Under the pieces are notes generated by a model. The model saw only the letters and a program-made list of their open reading frames with translations. It was not told where the DNA came from and did not search any database. The position numbers and the translations under genes are program-made. Of a DNA stretch of 64,000 bases, positions 1-10,712 are shown in pieces. Origin of the DNA: Jaapia argillacea MUCL 33604. Its lineage: Eukaryota; Basidiomycota; Agaricomycetes; Jaapiales; Jaapiaceae. Numbering within the stretch: the first letter of the stretch is position 1; every line of letters starts with the position of its first letter. The DNA lies in assembly GCA_000697665.1 (NCBI GenBank), contig KL197712.1, positions 1,817,592 to 1,881,591 on the forward strand, given 5' to 3'.

Positions 1-228
1 AATGAGGTGACGGGGATGTGGGTCGTCAAGCCGGAGTACGAAGGAAATGGACGACGTAGTATGGCCGTCATCCATCTAGATTGTATTGCTCGCGCTGCTC
101 ATCTCATTGGCGTCTATGGGTCCAGCTTTCTCCCGGAAGACTTTCATTTCTCGTATACATTAGATGCTTTCCGTGCCTTCTACGTTAACAAGTACGGTGA
201 TCATCACCTTCACCAATTTGTAGTCTAG
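1..228 (+). mobile_element. C-terminal remnant of a Plavaka-like DNA transposase
   Basis: The frame opens before the window and ends at 226-228. It reads as the tail of a Plavaka-type (KDZ-related) transposase gene: a stretch like AVIHLDCIARAAHLIGVYG, then a DAFRAFYVNKYGDHH-type motif. I know this ending from Agaricomycete Plavaka genes and recognised it from memory, not by a search. Only about 73 residues are present and the catalytic core would lie to the left, outside the window, so I cannot say whether the element is complete. No terminal repeat or target duplication is visible on the right side. It could be part of an intact gene or a stranded fragment. Confidence 0.6.
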
Positions 229-609
229 ATAGCTTAGAAACAACCACTGCAAACCTTGATTCTCGAGCCACCGGCTCTGAATCTCTGGCACTCTGGTGAC
301 TCTGAAAACACCTTTTCCTATGGTGCATCAAGCGCCAGAGCGCCAGAAATTTGGGGGAATGCTGATGCCATAGACGCGCATGATAAAAGTTGTGACATGG
401 ATGTGACGGTTGCGTGACAACTCGCGTTGTCAATTCCCAAGGCCCGACCCAGGCCAACTACAGAGTCTGCTGTGCTTTCCCCGCACGAAACCTCCACCAA
501 ACACCATAAAAATGATTATAATTTTATCTCTGCAGATTTTCTTATATCCGCTTATTCTGATTCCTGGTTCTTGGTTCTTGATCGCAAGGATGGGAAGCCG
601 CCCGTGATC
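229..609. other. No gene seen
   Basis: About 380 bases between the transposase remnant and the duplicated gene fragments. Only short overlapping frames on both strands occur, none with splice structure or recognisable sequence. No repeat shared with the rest of the window was noticed. Confidence 0.5.
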
Positions 610-763
610 TAGACACCACAATGTCTATCAGAAGTCTCTCGTCCTTGCGCTACGAGCATCAGTGAGGTCCCATCCCCCCATTTCTCCAAAGAAAACCTGC
701 GCTTAGACCCCTCTGCAATTCCTGGTCTTGGCCGCGTCACAGTGGCGAGGAAGAGGACTCCAT
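610..763 (+). pseudogene. 5' fragment of the AlkB-like gene (inverted copy)
   Basis: This stretch matches the first about 60 codons of the AlkB-like gene at 17021-21193, in opposite orientation. The shared part includes the codons for AKENLR, the following LGR..TVAK region and the segment ending ...AGGACTCC. It has stops and indels in the parental frame and no downstream exons, so it cannot encode the protein. It runs straight into a phosphotransferase 3' fragment at about 764. The same chimeric order is seen at 29478-30142, which ties the two blocks to one rearrangement. Confidence 0.75.
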
Positions 764-1110
764 TCACTCCATCCACTCCTGCCTCTCCCATTTCAACCAA
801 ACTCCCTCCCTCCGCAACCTGCCCACTCCCGCCCAGGCACACCATCACACTGACACCTACACCTACACCTCCGCTTACCCTCCCATTCCCAGTCTCAACT
901 TAAGCTCCTCGAACCTCTCGGCGACGAAAGTAAACTCCTCAAAGAACTATTTGTCAAAGAGATAAAATCGTACCCCGTTTCGTGGATATAGTAGAGAGGA
1001 AAGAGAGTAGGGATCTGAAAGAGATGGGATGGTTGTTGATTGGGTGTTTAGGAGTCGGGAGGAAGTGAACCAGGGTGGTTCGATTTTAGAGGTTGGTGGT
1101 TATTGCGAGT
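764..1110 (+). pseudogene. 3' fragment of the phosphotransferase (APH-like) gene
   Basis: Decayed copy of the last third of the phosphotransferase gene at 37267-38691. It covers the His/Ser/Pro-rich insert, then the LLEPLGDE and LLKELFVKEI segments and the MGWLL..FRSR end. Base losses break the frame: after VKEIKS the frame shifts and meets a stop near 990. It is the remnant that travels with the neighbouring F-box pair and has no start codon of its own. Not functional as a kinase, because the HGD and DWD motifs lie upstream of the copied part. Confidence 0.8.
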
Positions 1111-1364
1111 GATGTTGGTGTTGGACATAGAAGTGGGAGTACGAGGGTTTAGTTACTCCGTCGTCATTCTATCCGTACTTACGATGGGATAAACGCACAT
1201 ATTCAGTGTACCAAGGTAGACACACTTACAATTACAAGCCAGAATGGCGAAACATCGTCGTAGCGTTGATATTCGTATACAGGGTATGGAACGAAGGTCG
1301 AGGAAGACAATCAGCACCGAGAAACGTACAGACTTGGAGAGGCATAAGTAAGTGCCCTTTATTA

Positions 1365-2977
1365 CTAATGGAAGTCGAGGCGAAGGCCCGCTGCGACACA
1401 CTCCTCCAATCGAGGCGCCAGCGTAGTGAAGAGACCTTTATTAAAGGAAGCAAAGACAAGCCTTGTCGTTGGTGATGTAACATCCGTGAACGAGTCTGAG
1501 GACTCGGAGGATAAGCCACATCGAAACCGAGCCATGGAGACGAGAGCTTCAACCACGGAGTGAGAATCGTGCGGGCCACTGATCGTGATGCTCTCCAACA
1601 TCGGGAGGTTTGGAGATCCGGATGTCTGATCCGACGGAATGGAATTCGGACCTGAGAGATACCGGATGATGTCCAAGGTATGCCTAGGAGATGTTGAACC
1701 AAGGTGGAGGCGAATATTCCGAATCGACGGAAGACAATCAAGGAATCGAAAGACATCGGGTGGAGTACCTTCAGGGGTGAACTCGAGTGTCGTGATGGCA
1801 CAGAGAGATCGTTGAAGGCAAGACTGGAAGCCCAACGTTGCGGACGCAAGTGAACTTTGGTCATAGTCGTCGACGTGGGGGACATATATGAATTGGTTCA
1901 AATTTGGGACTATGAGGTGACACAAGAGATACCCGTCTGGAAGAGTGTAATCAAGATGTAGGGATTGGAGTTTGGGTAAGGTGATGAGACCCCGGCTTCC
2001 AGGCGGGGGAAATGGTGGGTGATCTGGATCCCCATAGCGTACGGAAAATGAAAAGTGTGTCAATTGACTACACTTTGGTAGGATGTCGAATAGGTCGGAG
2101 ATGGAGTTGGTATGAAAGTAGCCACCTTCAAATTTGAGGTAGGTCAGTTGGCTCCAGGGTAGCGCAAAAACAGTCGGACGCCAGGAGAGTCCGATAGTGA
2201 CGCTGGTGAGGCTCGGAGCTGTTTTGAGTGCTGTAATTTCTTGGAGGAAAGAAGCGTGGGGCTGAAGGTCAATCTCTCGGAAGAGGCGGACTTCCTTGAG
2301 TTGATTCAACGCACCATCCCCTATTTGAAGAAGGGGCTCGAGGGGGGACCAATCTACATCCAAGCCTAAGTGGATAGAAAAGGAATTCCATCTAGGAGCG
2401 TGTCGTACAACACTGTCCACTAGATCTCTACCACCAAGAAGGTTTCGAAGGATGAGACAGGTCGAGAGTGGGGCAGTCCCAGAATGTACGAGGAAGCCAT
2501 CCAAGATCGGCCTTATCCGTGCTAATTCTTCGTCGTCATGTGGATCTATGATTAACGACGACCAAAGAGTCGACGTAGACAATGCAATCTGCCTCCAGTA
2601 GGAACATACGTGGGTGAGGAGAACCGGGAGGCGATGTATTGAGAGATGCACGAAACCAGAGCTCAGTGTGTGCGTGAAGATCTTGGAGAGAATCTCGGGA
2701 GGCAGACGCCGGATGGGGGCCAAGAGTGATAGAATGTTGGTGCATCGTGACTGTGTAAGATCCCTCTTCTCCTCGAGAGCACTGATCCATCTACGCAACT
2801 TCCGCAGCTCGACTTCGGCCTCGTCAAACTCCTCCCAAGCCTTATATAGCTCTGCATGCAAGTTCACTCCGGAGATGGAAGATTGATTCGAACGCAGAGC
2901 CTCCCAAATATCCGAGTCTGTTGTGCAAAGGTTAAAAAAAACTAGATACGTGGATGGACGAACCCACCAACGTCCAT
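1365..2977 (-). CDS. F-box protein, type B copy 1 (520 aa)
   Basis: Exons on the minus strand: 2968-2977 (10 nt, MDV plus one base) and 1365-2917, with a 50-nt intron. The start was chosen by comparison with B2 and B3, which share the same tiny first exon and phase-1 intron. Residues about 20-65 form a coiled coil rich in E, L, K and R. An F-box-like motif follows (IRRLPPEILSKIFTH ... LLTHVCSYWRQIALS, about 68-120), then leucine-rich strands to the end. Such proteins normally bind Skp1 in SCF ubiquitin ligases and select targets with the C-terminal part; the target is unknown. Reads open throughout. Divergent partner of A1 at 3840. The longer frame to 3008 would read through the intron and is less likely. 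Confidence 0.85.
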
Positions 2978-3839
2978 CTTGACTCGAAAACGAAGGGCGA
3001 ACCACCACCGGGATTCGACAGGGTCGTCCGTTAGGCTACAGAAGGGCGATCGATGACAGATGTGATGAGAAGTCGAATAAAGTCAAAGCGATGGCAGAAC
3101 TTTTGAACTTTCGATTCACGGAAAGCCAGGAGATCATGGTGAGAGATTCAGCATTTCTAGCTTACGACGCAGCCCTCAAAAACATACGTACCAGATCCTG
3201 ACTGTAGGTGCTGTTGGACGGTGCAGTTGCTCTGAGCAAGCACTTGAAAACGTGGTAAGGACAAAGTTCGAAAATGGTAAAACCTATTCGAATCCTTATC
3301 CTCCGCTTCCGACTCGCTTCAACTTCAACCGAGGCAGCGAGTCTTGAGATTCCCAGCAATGTACAAGGTATCAGTGAACTGTATCCCGCGAAATGGTCAT
3401 TGTGTCGGGCGAGGACCGTGGCAGTGATAAAGATCACCCGGTCGAATATACATCGAAGTCCGGTGAGTCACTTGGGCCGCTCGGCGATGTCAACTGGCTA
3501 TTCTGAACCAAATTCTGCCTCAAACTTTTCTTTCTAGAAACCCATTTGGTTCTATGTCGAATGTCAGAACTTCATCCTCTCGGTAAAGCTGTGTGGTCAG
3601 GTCGAGAAACGAACATAGCCTCGGCCTGTAGCAAATGCCAGGCTCTTCCGCTCGTCTTCCATCGAACGTAACAACGAAGGTTCAGGCTTTCGAACTAGAG
3701 TCACAACCCGTCGATACACTGCCCGTTGTCAAGTTGTCGCAGCCGAAGTATCCTCACCCCGCTCGAGTAGGAATAGTATATAATCCACTTGACTTTGAGA
3801 GCACTCCAACCCATCTCACCCTCCAGCTCTCACTGGAGG
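2978..3839. promoter_or_regulatory. Shared divergent promoter of F-box B1 and A1
   Basis: Intergenic region between two divergently read F-box genes. Parts of it align with the equivalent regions 26859-27610 and 34664-35399, which shows that the promoter was duplicated with the genes. A TATA-like TATATAAT lies at 3777-3784, about 56 bases before the A1 start, followed by a pyrimidine-rich leader (CCATCTCACCCTCCAGCTC). Frames inside it (for example 3162-3437 minus) are not conserved in the other copies. Confidence 0.55.
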
Positions 3840-5108
3840 ATGTATAACGATACCCAATCCACTTACGATACCTTCACTATCACCCGTATCCCTCCCGAAG
3901 TCTGGATCCTCATTTTCCAACCCCTCGTCACCCACCCGCCAACCTGCAATGCGCTCACCCTGACTTCCAAAGTCTTCCATGACATCGCCACCACCATCCG
4001 CTTCTCGACTCTCGTCGCTTCATTTGACATCTCCAAACCTACGTTTCCAACGCTCCATGCGTTCGTGAGGATGCTGGAAGGGATCCCAGACGAGAAAAGG
4101 AGAGTGGCGCATTTGTTCGTTAGGTTCTATAACACGAATGAGGAGATGGTGCAGAGGACGAGATCGTGGCAACTGCTGAACCGCAGCCACGTTGAGGAAT
4201 GGACTCATACCTTTAACGAACTCACTCACCATCTAAACCGCGTTCTCGCACTCATCGCCCCGACCCTTCGTTCCCTCACTATCTTCCTCGCGCCATACAC
4301 CACTCTCCCTGCTTTGACTGCCTCCCTCCCCCACCTACATGAACTCACCTTCTTCGTTTCCTTCCCAATCGCTCGCCCTCCCTTCCCACTCATACCTCTT
4401 CTCCCCCAAACACCCTTCCCAACCCTCAAACGAGTCCATCTAGCCTATCGAGATGGCGTCCTGTCACGAAACACGCCAGAAGGTGGCGCCCTCTCCCACC
4501 ACCTCCACAAACTCCCGTCATACGCACCCAACCTCACCCACCTATGCCTCTCAGGTCCTCAATGGGACCTTCCCCATCCCTCCCACTTCGCTGTCGCTCT
4601 GGGTTTACGGTCCGTAGCAGACCCTCATCACGCCAATCCATGGGACAACCAAATCGGCGAACCTCTACTCCAACCGTTCCCCGAAACTTTCCAGAAATTG
4701 GTCGTGAGACACCGGGTACCCAAACATGGGAGGTGGACTACTGGGCATATGATGAGGATGTGGCTGGATAGACTTGTGGTTGAGGATAGGGATCTTGGAA
4801 AGGGGGGAGTTGAAGGAAGGGTCGTAGTGAGGGATTTCGATAGGGAGATTTGGGCGGCTTGGAGGATGACTCATCCTCGCACTCGTGGGAGTGAAGATGA
4901 AGAGGTGGTCGAGGGGAGAGTGAGGAGCAGGGACGGGCCGTATAGTTTTGAGGAAGCGAGAGAGGAGTGGGAGGATAGAGTTTGGGGCGGGAGGGGTTGT
5001 TGGGGGGAAGATGGGGTCTGGGATTCGAAGGAAAGGGACGACGACGAGAGGGGAGGCTACGGGTTTGCACTGGATGGTTTGAGAAAGTTGTTCGTTCACA
5101 GTGCCTGA
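3840..5108 (+). CDS. F-box protein, type A copy 1 (422 aa)
   Basis: Single exon. The ATG at 3840 aligns with the starts of A2 and A3 (MDDTQST...), so the in-frame ATG at 3789 is probably leader. Residues about 10-50 hold an F-box-like motif (ITRIPPEVWILIFQPLVTH ... TLTSKVFHDIATTIR). The middle has leucine-rich segments (IAPTLRSLTIFLAPYTTLP) and the C-terminal 100 residues are acidic and Trp/Gly-rich. No coiled coil precedes the F-box, unlike types B, C and D, so A is a separate family. Frame intact. Expected to act as a substrate receptor of an SCF ubiquitin ligase; target unknown. Sequence similarity to the other blocks fades within about 50 bases after the stop. Confidence 0.82.
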   Translation: MYNDTQSTYDTFTITRIPPEVWILIFQPLVTHPPTCNALTLTSKVFHDIATTIRFSTLVASFDISKPTFPTLHAFVRMLEGIPDEKRRVAHLFVRFYNTNEEMVQRTRSWQLLNRSHVEEWTHTFNELTHHLNRVLALIAPTLRSLTIFLAPYTTLPALTASLPHLHELTFFVSFPIARPPFPLIPLLPQTPFPTLKRVHLAYRDGVLSRNTPEGGALSHHLHKLPSYAPNLTHLCLSGPQWDLPHPSHFAVALGLRSVADPHHANPWDNQIGEPLLQPFPETFQKLVVRHRVPKHGRWTTGHMMRMWLDRLVVEDRDLGKGGVEGRVVVRDFDREIWAAWRMTHPRTRGSEDEEVVEGRVRSRDGPYSFEEAREEWEDRVWGGRGCWGEDGVWDSKERDDDERGGYGFALDGLRKLFVHSA

Positions 5109-5612
5109 TTATATGTTTTACAACTGGCTCAGTATGAGCATGCTACTATATTCCAGCCATAACAATACAAATGATTCTAGTCAACGATACGACACTTGGG
5201 TATGATTCCGAGACAGGTACCCAAAGGATTCCCAGCACACCAGGCAAGAAAACACCTGAATAGGAGGTCGACTACGGACAAGCCTAGGACTGAAGTTTGC
5301 GAGTGGTCCGGCGCAGGAGGGAGTAAACGTTCGAAACAGGATTCCATGTCCACGCCTTCCCCGAACTGGCAGGTGGCAGGCGCTCCGGAGCGACAGGCAA
5401 ATTACCTGGGGGACTGTATGACCAAACGAATGACCCCATGACGGCGCTCGTGGTGGCTTTAGACGCAGCAAGGGAGACAGGTGCAACGAGACTGGGAGGC
5501 CCACGAGAGGGACTTGCGACCCCTATAATCCCCTGAGCCTTCTCATCAAATTGAATTTCCTCGGTTTCAGCCCATCCTCCCTACCCAAGAAGACAAAAGC
5601 GAGATCGATGCG
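5109..5612. other. No gene seen
   Basis: About 500 bases between A1 and the convergent gene at 5613. In the other blocks a type C F-box gene follows here, but none is present, so the copied segment ends close to the A1 stop. Open frames on both strands (5181-5504 minus, 5196-5441 plus) overlap each other and show no recognisable domain. Confidence 0.5.
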
Positions 5613-6478
5613 TTAATCGACAACTATAAAAGAATTGCTTACGAGTTGAAACACAGTTGACTGGGCATTCCGCAGAAGCTGCGGTCGAGAAGCCTTTCTC
5701 TCGGCTCGTATGCGACGAGCCTCATTCTGCAAAGGTGATTTTTCAGTGCGAGGGTAGAAGAAAAATCTGGCGAAGGATAACTCACAATATCAGCAACGTA
5801 TTGTGGAGGCTGGAGGGCAGTCGCTTCAGCCTCTCTCCGCTCCCTTTCCATCCCTTCCTTATGGACGGAAGGCCACTCGTTAAATTTAATCTTCGCTAGG
5901 CCTTCCAGCCTCCGCATCTGCCTATATCTCACGCAGTACTTTCCACGTTTCCCCCTCCAAAATCCCAATTCCGAGCCATAAACGGTGACGGGGTATGCAA
6001 CCACCCACTGGTTAGGACACTCGGTCCATGGAGGTGTAGTCGCAATCCGATTGTCTGGATCTGGGGCGTGGGATGGATTCCAAGTCACAATGGGAACCGC
6101 CCAGTGTGCCTTTCTCCATTCCAAATCCTCCAGGGATTGTAATCGAGAAAATGTGGTCATGAGGTAGACGAAGGGTCTCCACTCGATGAGCTTTCCATTT
6201 TGAGTACGGTCGTCCTCGAACTCTGAGCCAACCACGCATGGTCGACAAGGGAGTTCTTTGGAAGGACGGTTCCAGCCTTGATATGTCGAAAAGTCATCTA
6301 CATCCACGCTGCGACGTAGACTACCGAACTGCGCATTGAAGAGGGCATCTTGCACAGATGCTTCAACGGCCGCGATATCACCATAATTTAACCGAAAGTT
6401 TCCTGAGGTGGGCCTTGGAATGAAACGCTCGCGATGGTAGCTGGGTGTTGGAGATGGTGGTGTAGTCGGAGTATCCAT
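5613..6478 (-). CDS. Hypothetical protein (268 aa)
   Basis: Two exons: 5786-6478 and 5613-5726, with a 59-nt intron (GTGAGT...TTTGCAG) that keeps the frame. Without splicing the frame drifts into different sequence; splicing gives a basic helical end (NEARRIRAERKASRPQLLR), which favours the model. The protein opens with a Pro/Ser/Thr-rich stretch, then a Trp-rich globular part (EWRPFVYLMTTF, WRKAHWAVPIVTWNP, PPWTECPNQWVVAYPVTVYG) and a charged C-terminus. I see no signal peptide, membrane segment or known catalytic motif and do not recognise the family. A second intron at the GTAAGC near 5642 is possible and would alter the last few residues. Confidence 0.6.
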
Positions 6479-7000
6479 GACAAAAAGTTAGGAAGAGATA
6501 GAGTGAACTGGGGCGTGGTGGTGTACTGATCGTCGGGGAGATATGATAGTCTCAGATAGATATACCGCCAGGATCTTGACCGGTAACCATTCAACGTCAG
6601 TTGCGTGCCTCTATTCACAAAGCTCCATCAGATGGCAGTGTGAAACAACAAAGTCGTGTTTGTTGGGTGTATCGAGAGACGACTTGGATACAACAACATG
6701 ACAAGCGGCCAGAGGAACAACGGCGAAATCGTGGACAACGGATGGACTGAATTGGCTTAGTTCGGGATTGACGCTGAGGTGTTTTAATGCAGAGAAGTGG
6801 GTCCTTGTAGATCCACGTGGCTCCACAAATACAATCTCCGCGGCGTTGTAATTGTTGCTCTGATGCGCGGAGATGAATTTCAAAGTCTGTCAAACAGGCT
6901 TCCTGCAACTTTATCCCCCTTGTTCTTCATTACAAGCCTCCACGAACTGAACGACATTGTTCTGTTGTTCGAATCCTGACCACCTTTCACCCTCCCCGCC
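6479..7000. other. Divergent intergenic region, no gene seen
   Basis: Lies between the starts of the genes at 6478 (minus) and 7001 (plus), so it should carry both promoters. The minus-strand frames at 6611-6908 overlap in two registers and match nothing I know. A CT-rich stretch (CACCTTTCACCCTCCCCGCC) directly precedes the ATG at 7001. Confidence 0.45.
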
Positions 7001-8472
7001 ATGTCCACCACCGCAGAACCTGAACCTGACTCACAGATCGTGGATGGTCTGGCACTTTGTGAACCTGGTGCTTTGAATCTGGGCGCGTATGTTGCCCTAC
7101 GCTTGGATACGGCCGCCACCGTCGCCCCCATGCGAGATCCTGTTGTTGACCTGCAGGCCAGCGCCGTCTCACCGAAGATTTATGTGGGGGTAGTCACCAG
7201 GGTGCGTACCATTCCACTGGAGTAATCTCCTTCCCCGAATCTGACCTTGGAAATATGGCTCTAGTTGTATCCTTGGTGGGATGCAAATCGACCCTTGCTC
7301 CAAATTGGACTGATGCTGATCGGCCAGGGATTGCCTACTCCCCGTGAGGGTGCTGTTGTCGACCCGTCCATGTGCACCCCTATATTCCCTGCCGCCGAAC
7401 ACCCTCATTCGCGTGAACCAGTTCACCCCTCCAAGCCACTCCCGTGGTCCAATTGCTATCACCATTCCTTCATGAATACGACCGCATTCGTTTCACGCAT
7501 TCATAAAGCAAACGACTTTGACATCCATATATCTGAAGATGAAGTGGATTTGATTATGGATAATGCTCATGACGATCGTCGGAGGGAGGACGAATTGATT
7601 CAAGCTCGAGACGAGGCGCAGAAGGCCACACCCGAGGGGTTGCCTTCTGCCGAACCATTAACGCCACAGCCTGTCGCCGAGCATCTGGATACAACACTCC
7701 CGCCGACCCCTCGCTCAGAATTTTATCAGCATGGTTCCGAGACCCGAACATCTCAACTTGACGGGTCCATGCCTTCCGAAGTTCCTGACTATCCAGATGA
7801 AGCTGCAGACTTTCATATTTTGGATCTCATGCCCACTGGACAGACTCGCAACACTATCGAGTTGTTCCTTGACCTAACAATCGTATCAGAGCTTCCTAAT
7901 CCTCGCGAATATTTTCAAGATATCTACACCCTTAGAAGGTACGCTCCCACATCTATATTCAGTTTTCCTCCCTGACTCAAGAACAGATTTGAATCGGAAG
8001 CAAACGCGAGACTAAAAGCTGAGATCACTCAGAGTAAACAGAGGAACGAGGACAGAATTCAGAATTGGATGAACCGCGCTGATCCTCAAGCGCCGGTGGG
8101 AGACACTATCCCAGAGTAAGTCACTTATGACCACTATAACGACGATGTCTATTCTTAATCGGCGGCTTTCAAGTCCTCAGGGAACAGCGAGATCTGAAGC
8201 GGAAGCCCCTCCAGTAGTGACCGGGACGGAGGACGTTCTGGCACCACCTATTGGTGGATCTCCTCCGGAAGATGAAGTGGATGGAACAGGTTCGTAACCT
8301 TTTCTTCGATAGTTGATCAGCCCTCATTTGAGCCTGTGCAGTTCGACCGTACCCTCCGCCAAGTCTCTGGTCAAGATTGAAAGCTGGTGTTCTGAATCTA
8401 TGGACTACGTTGAAGGGATGGATGTTTTCGGTCTTTCGGATATCTCGTTCATTGCCGCAACCTGAGCCATAA
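7001..8472 (+). CDS. Hypothetical protein (416 aa), five exons
   Basis: Exons 7001-7201, 7265-7938, 7987-8115, 8174-8289 and 8342-8472; all introns are 48-63 nt with GT/AG ends and the frame closes cleanly at TAA 8470-8472. The N-terminal 65 residues are Ala/Val-rich. Residues about 70-290 are acidic with many Pro, Asp and Glu. A charged helix (FESEANARLKAEITQSKQ) follows, then a Pro-rich linker. The C-terminal 40 residues have a short hydrophobic, basic segment (SLWSRLKAGVLNLWTTLKGW) that could associate with a membrane. I recognise no domain. Consistent splicing and codon order argue for a real gene; function is unknown. Confidence 0.65.
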
Positions 8473-9015
8473 CACTCAAATGTCGATCTTTTTGATTTGG
8501 TTCGTGGCTTTGCCCCTGATTTCCCTCGATAGGTTGGACTAAAGTTTGGGGATTTAAACTGTCCGTCGTTCATCTACAGTGATTTTCAAGCCAGTCACAT
8601 ATCGCACCACTTGGGTCGCTTGAGTGGTAAGAGTGGCACCGCTCAACGTGAACAGTCACCTAGAATTTCGGCGAGGTCGTAGCACTTGGAATGATGGCGC
8701 ACCTTACTGCTTGCTCCAATTCACGGCGGAGACTTACCATGAGTGTAATTTTCCGAGTGGGGGAGGAAATAGATGGGGTGGAGTACAAACTGGATTACAC
8801 ATATACAACCTATGGGCTTCGGTAGTCTCTTGACTTCCGAGGTCACATTTACTTTCCCCACGACGCCTGCAACAAACCCTTCATCTCCACTAACCTGAGT
8901 GCCTCTACGAAACATCCCTGCCCCACAACAGAGACCAATTCGGGGAGGATAAAACACTAGTTGAAGCAAGGGTGGCTTCGAAGGGATGAGTAACTTCGAA
9001 GCAGGTCTAAAGTGC
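8473..9015. other. No gene seen
   Basis: Convergent intergenic region between the hypothetical gene ending at 8472 and the F-box D1 relic ending at 9016. Only overlapping short frames. It should hold the 3' ends of both transcripts. Confidence 0.5.
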
Positions 9016-10712
9016 TCAAGAGAATGACCACGATGGAAGATTCCCAATAGGTGTCGCCTGTGAATCATGTGGTATCTGAGATGTGATCTCAAGTCCCGCT
9101 GCGATGCAGTCCTGAAGACGAGGCTCAATCTCAATCAACAATTCCTTGTCGAGGCAAACGAACATAAGGCGAGTCGGGGACCCTGGAGCGAGGGATTCGC
9201 TCGATGAGTTCGCGTATCGGAACTGGATCATGGTGACAAGAGCTTCGATGATGGAACAGGATGTAGTGGTCTTCAGAGCAGGAGGAAATGTTTCGAATGT
9301 GTACGTCATGGTAAATCTCTCCATCATTGGTAGCCTGTAGCTGAGGAGTCCATCTTGGGACGTTGTGGAGAAGTAGTTGATCAAGGTCCCTCCGTATTCT
9401 GCGGTATGTCGCGGGACATGGAGATGAAGGTCCCGGAGAGATGGGATACATTCAAGCCATCGAAAGACGTCGTCGTATTATGCGAATCGAACGTTCAGCG
9501 ATAGGATGGTGATGGTACAACCAGACTGTGCATGACATAACTGGAAAGCCGGCAACGACGAGGAAAGTGAATATATCTCTTCACTGGAGCGACGATCTCG
9601 AAAGGGATTATAGCTGAACTGATTCAACTCTGGAACGACGAGTCGAGATAAGAGCAAATCATCTCGATGAGCATTTCCCAGGCACAGAGATCGGAGACTC
9701 GGCAAAACGATGGGATGGTGTTGGAGAATTGGTTCGTCCAGTACATCTGAGTTACCGGTGAAAGTGAAGCTGGTCAAATGGGTACACAATCGTAGCGTTT
9801 CGAAAACGTCGTAGATGGGTATGTCTGTAGGCATGATAGCGGTCCCAATAGTGAGGTGAGCTAACTGAGCCCATGGTAGAGGGAGCGCGTTCGGCGGCCA
9901 GGCATAATTGAGAGTGACGCTCGTGAGGATCGGTGCTGAAAGGAAGCATCTGACGTATCGGGGGAATGCCAGAGCGAATGGGTTGGTGCGTGGGGTGGTA
10001 TCAAAGACAAACTGGACACGCTCTAGTTGTCCCAAAGTACAATCGTCGATGCGAATAAATGGATGTAGGGTAAACCAAGATCCTCGCAGACGCAGAGATA
10101 TGCTCTGCCATCGGGAAGCATGAGGGACGATGGTATTGATCATCGACCAGTCATCTGCCACCTCGGACAAGCCGATGGAGATTGAGAGAGGAGTGGTGCC
10201 GGAGCGAGCGAGGAAGTGATCCAATATCACCTGATGGCGCGCCAATTGTGCGTCTCCTGATGGCCAAAGAGTGATCGTCGACCATAGCTGTGATACCGAC
10301 ATCGCCAGCTGTCGCCAGTAACGACAAGTTTGTGTCAGGCGAACCGGAAGACGATGAGAATGGGAGTTTATAGGTTGCAGATCGATTGCACACTTGAATA
10401 TCACGGCGAGGATCTCTGGGGGTAGACGTCGGATTGGAGAGGATAGTAATGATTGGATGTTTGAACATCGCGATTGCAGGAGGTCTGTCTGTTTCTCCAG
10501 TTGACTCGTCTGAGATCGGAGCTCGCTGATTTGAGTTCCGAGTTCAGCGACATCCGTTTGAGCCCTAGAGAGCTCCCGGTGGAGGTCCAACCCGGATGCA
10601 AGCGGCAAGCTGGAGTGGAGGGCATCCTGGATGGCCAAGTCTTAACGACAAAAAGGCGTTGTACGTCGAAAGCTCATGAATTTGGAAACTGGATGCACTT
10701 ACCAATGTCCAT
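9016..10712 (-). pseudogene. F-box protein, type D copy 1, one nonsense codon
   Basis: Exon 1 is 10703-10712 (MDI plus one base), the intron 10641-10702, exon 2 runs from 10640. The layout is the same as in types B and C: coiled coil (about 20-60), F-box-like motif (IRRLPPEILAVIFKCA ... RLTQTCRYWRQLA), then leucine-rich strands. A TAA at 9478-9480 interrupts the reading frame; D2 has a Leu codon there. Beyond it the same frame continues with family sequence (YDDVFRWLECIPSLRDLHL) to the usual end near 9016. As it stands the gene would give 390 aa lacking about the last 150. It may be a recent nonsense pseudogene, a truncated protein, or a sequencing error. An ATG three bases upstream (10715) is also in frame. 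Confidence 0.75.

Noticed and set aside
6611-6908. Minus-strand frames between 6611 and 6908
   Set aside because: Two registers overlap, no splice sites or known motifs, and they lie in the promoter region of the gene at 5613-6478.
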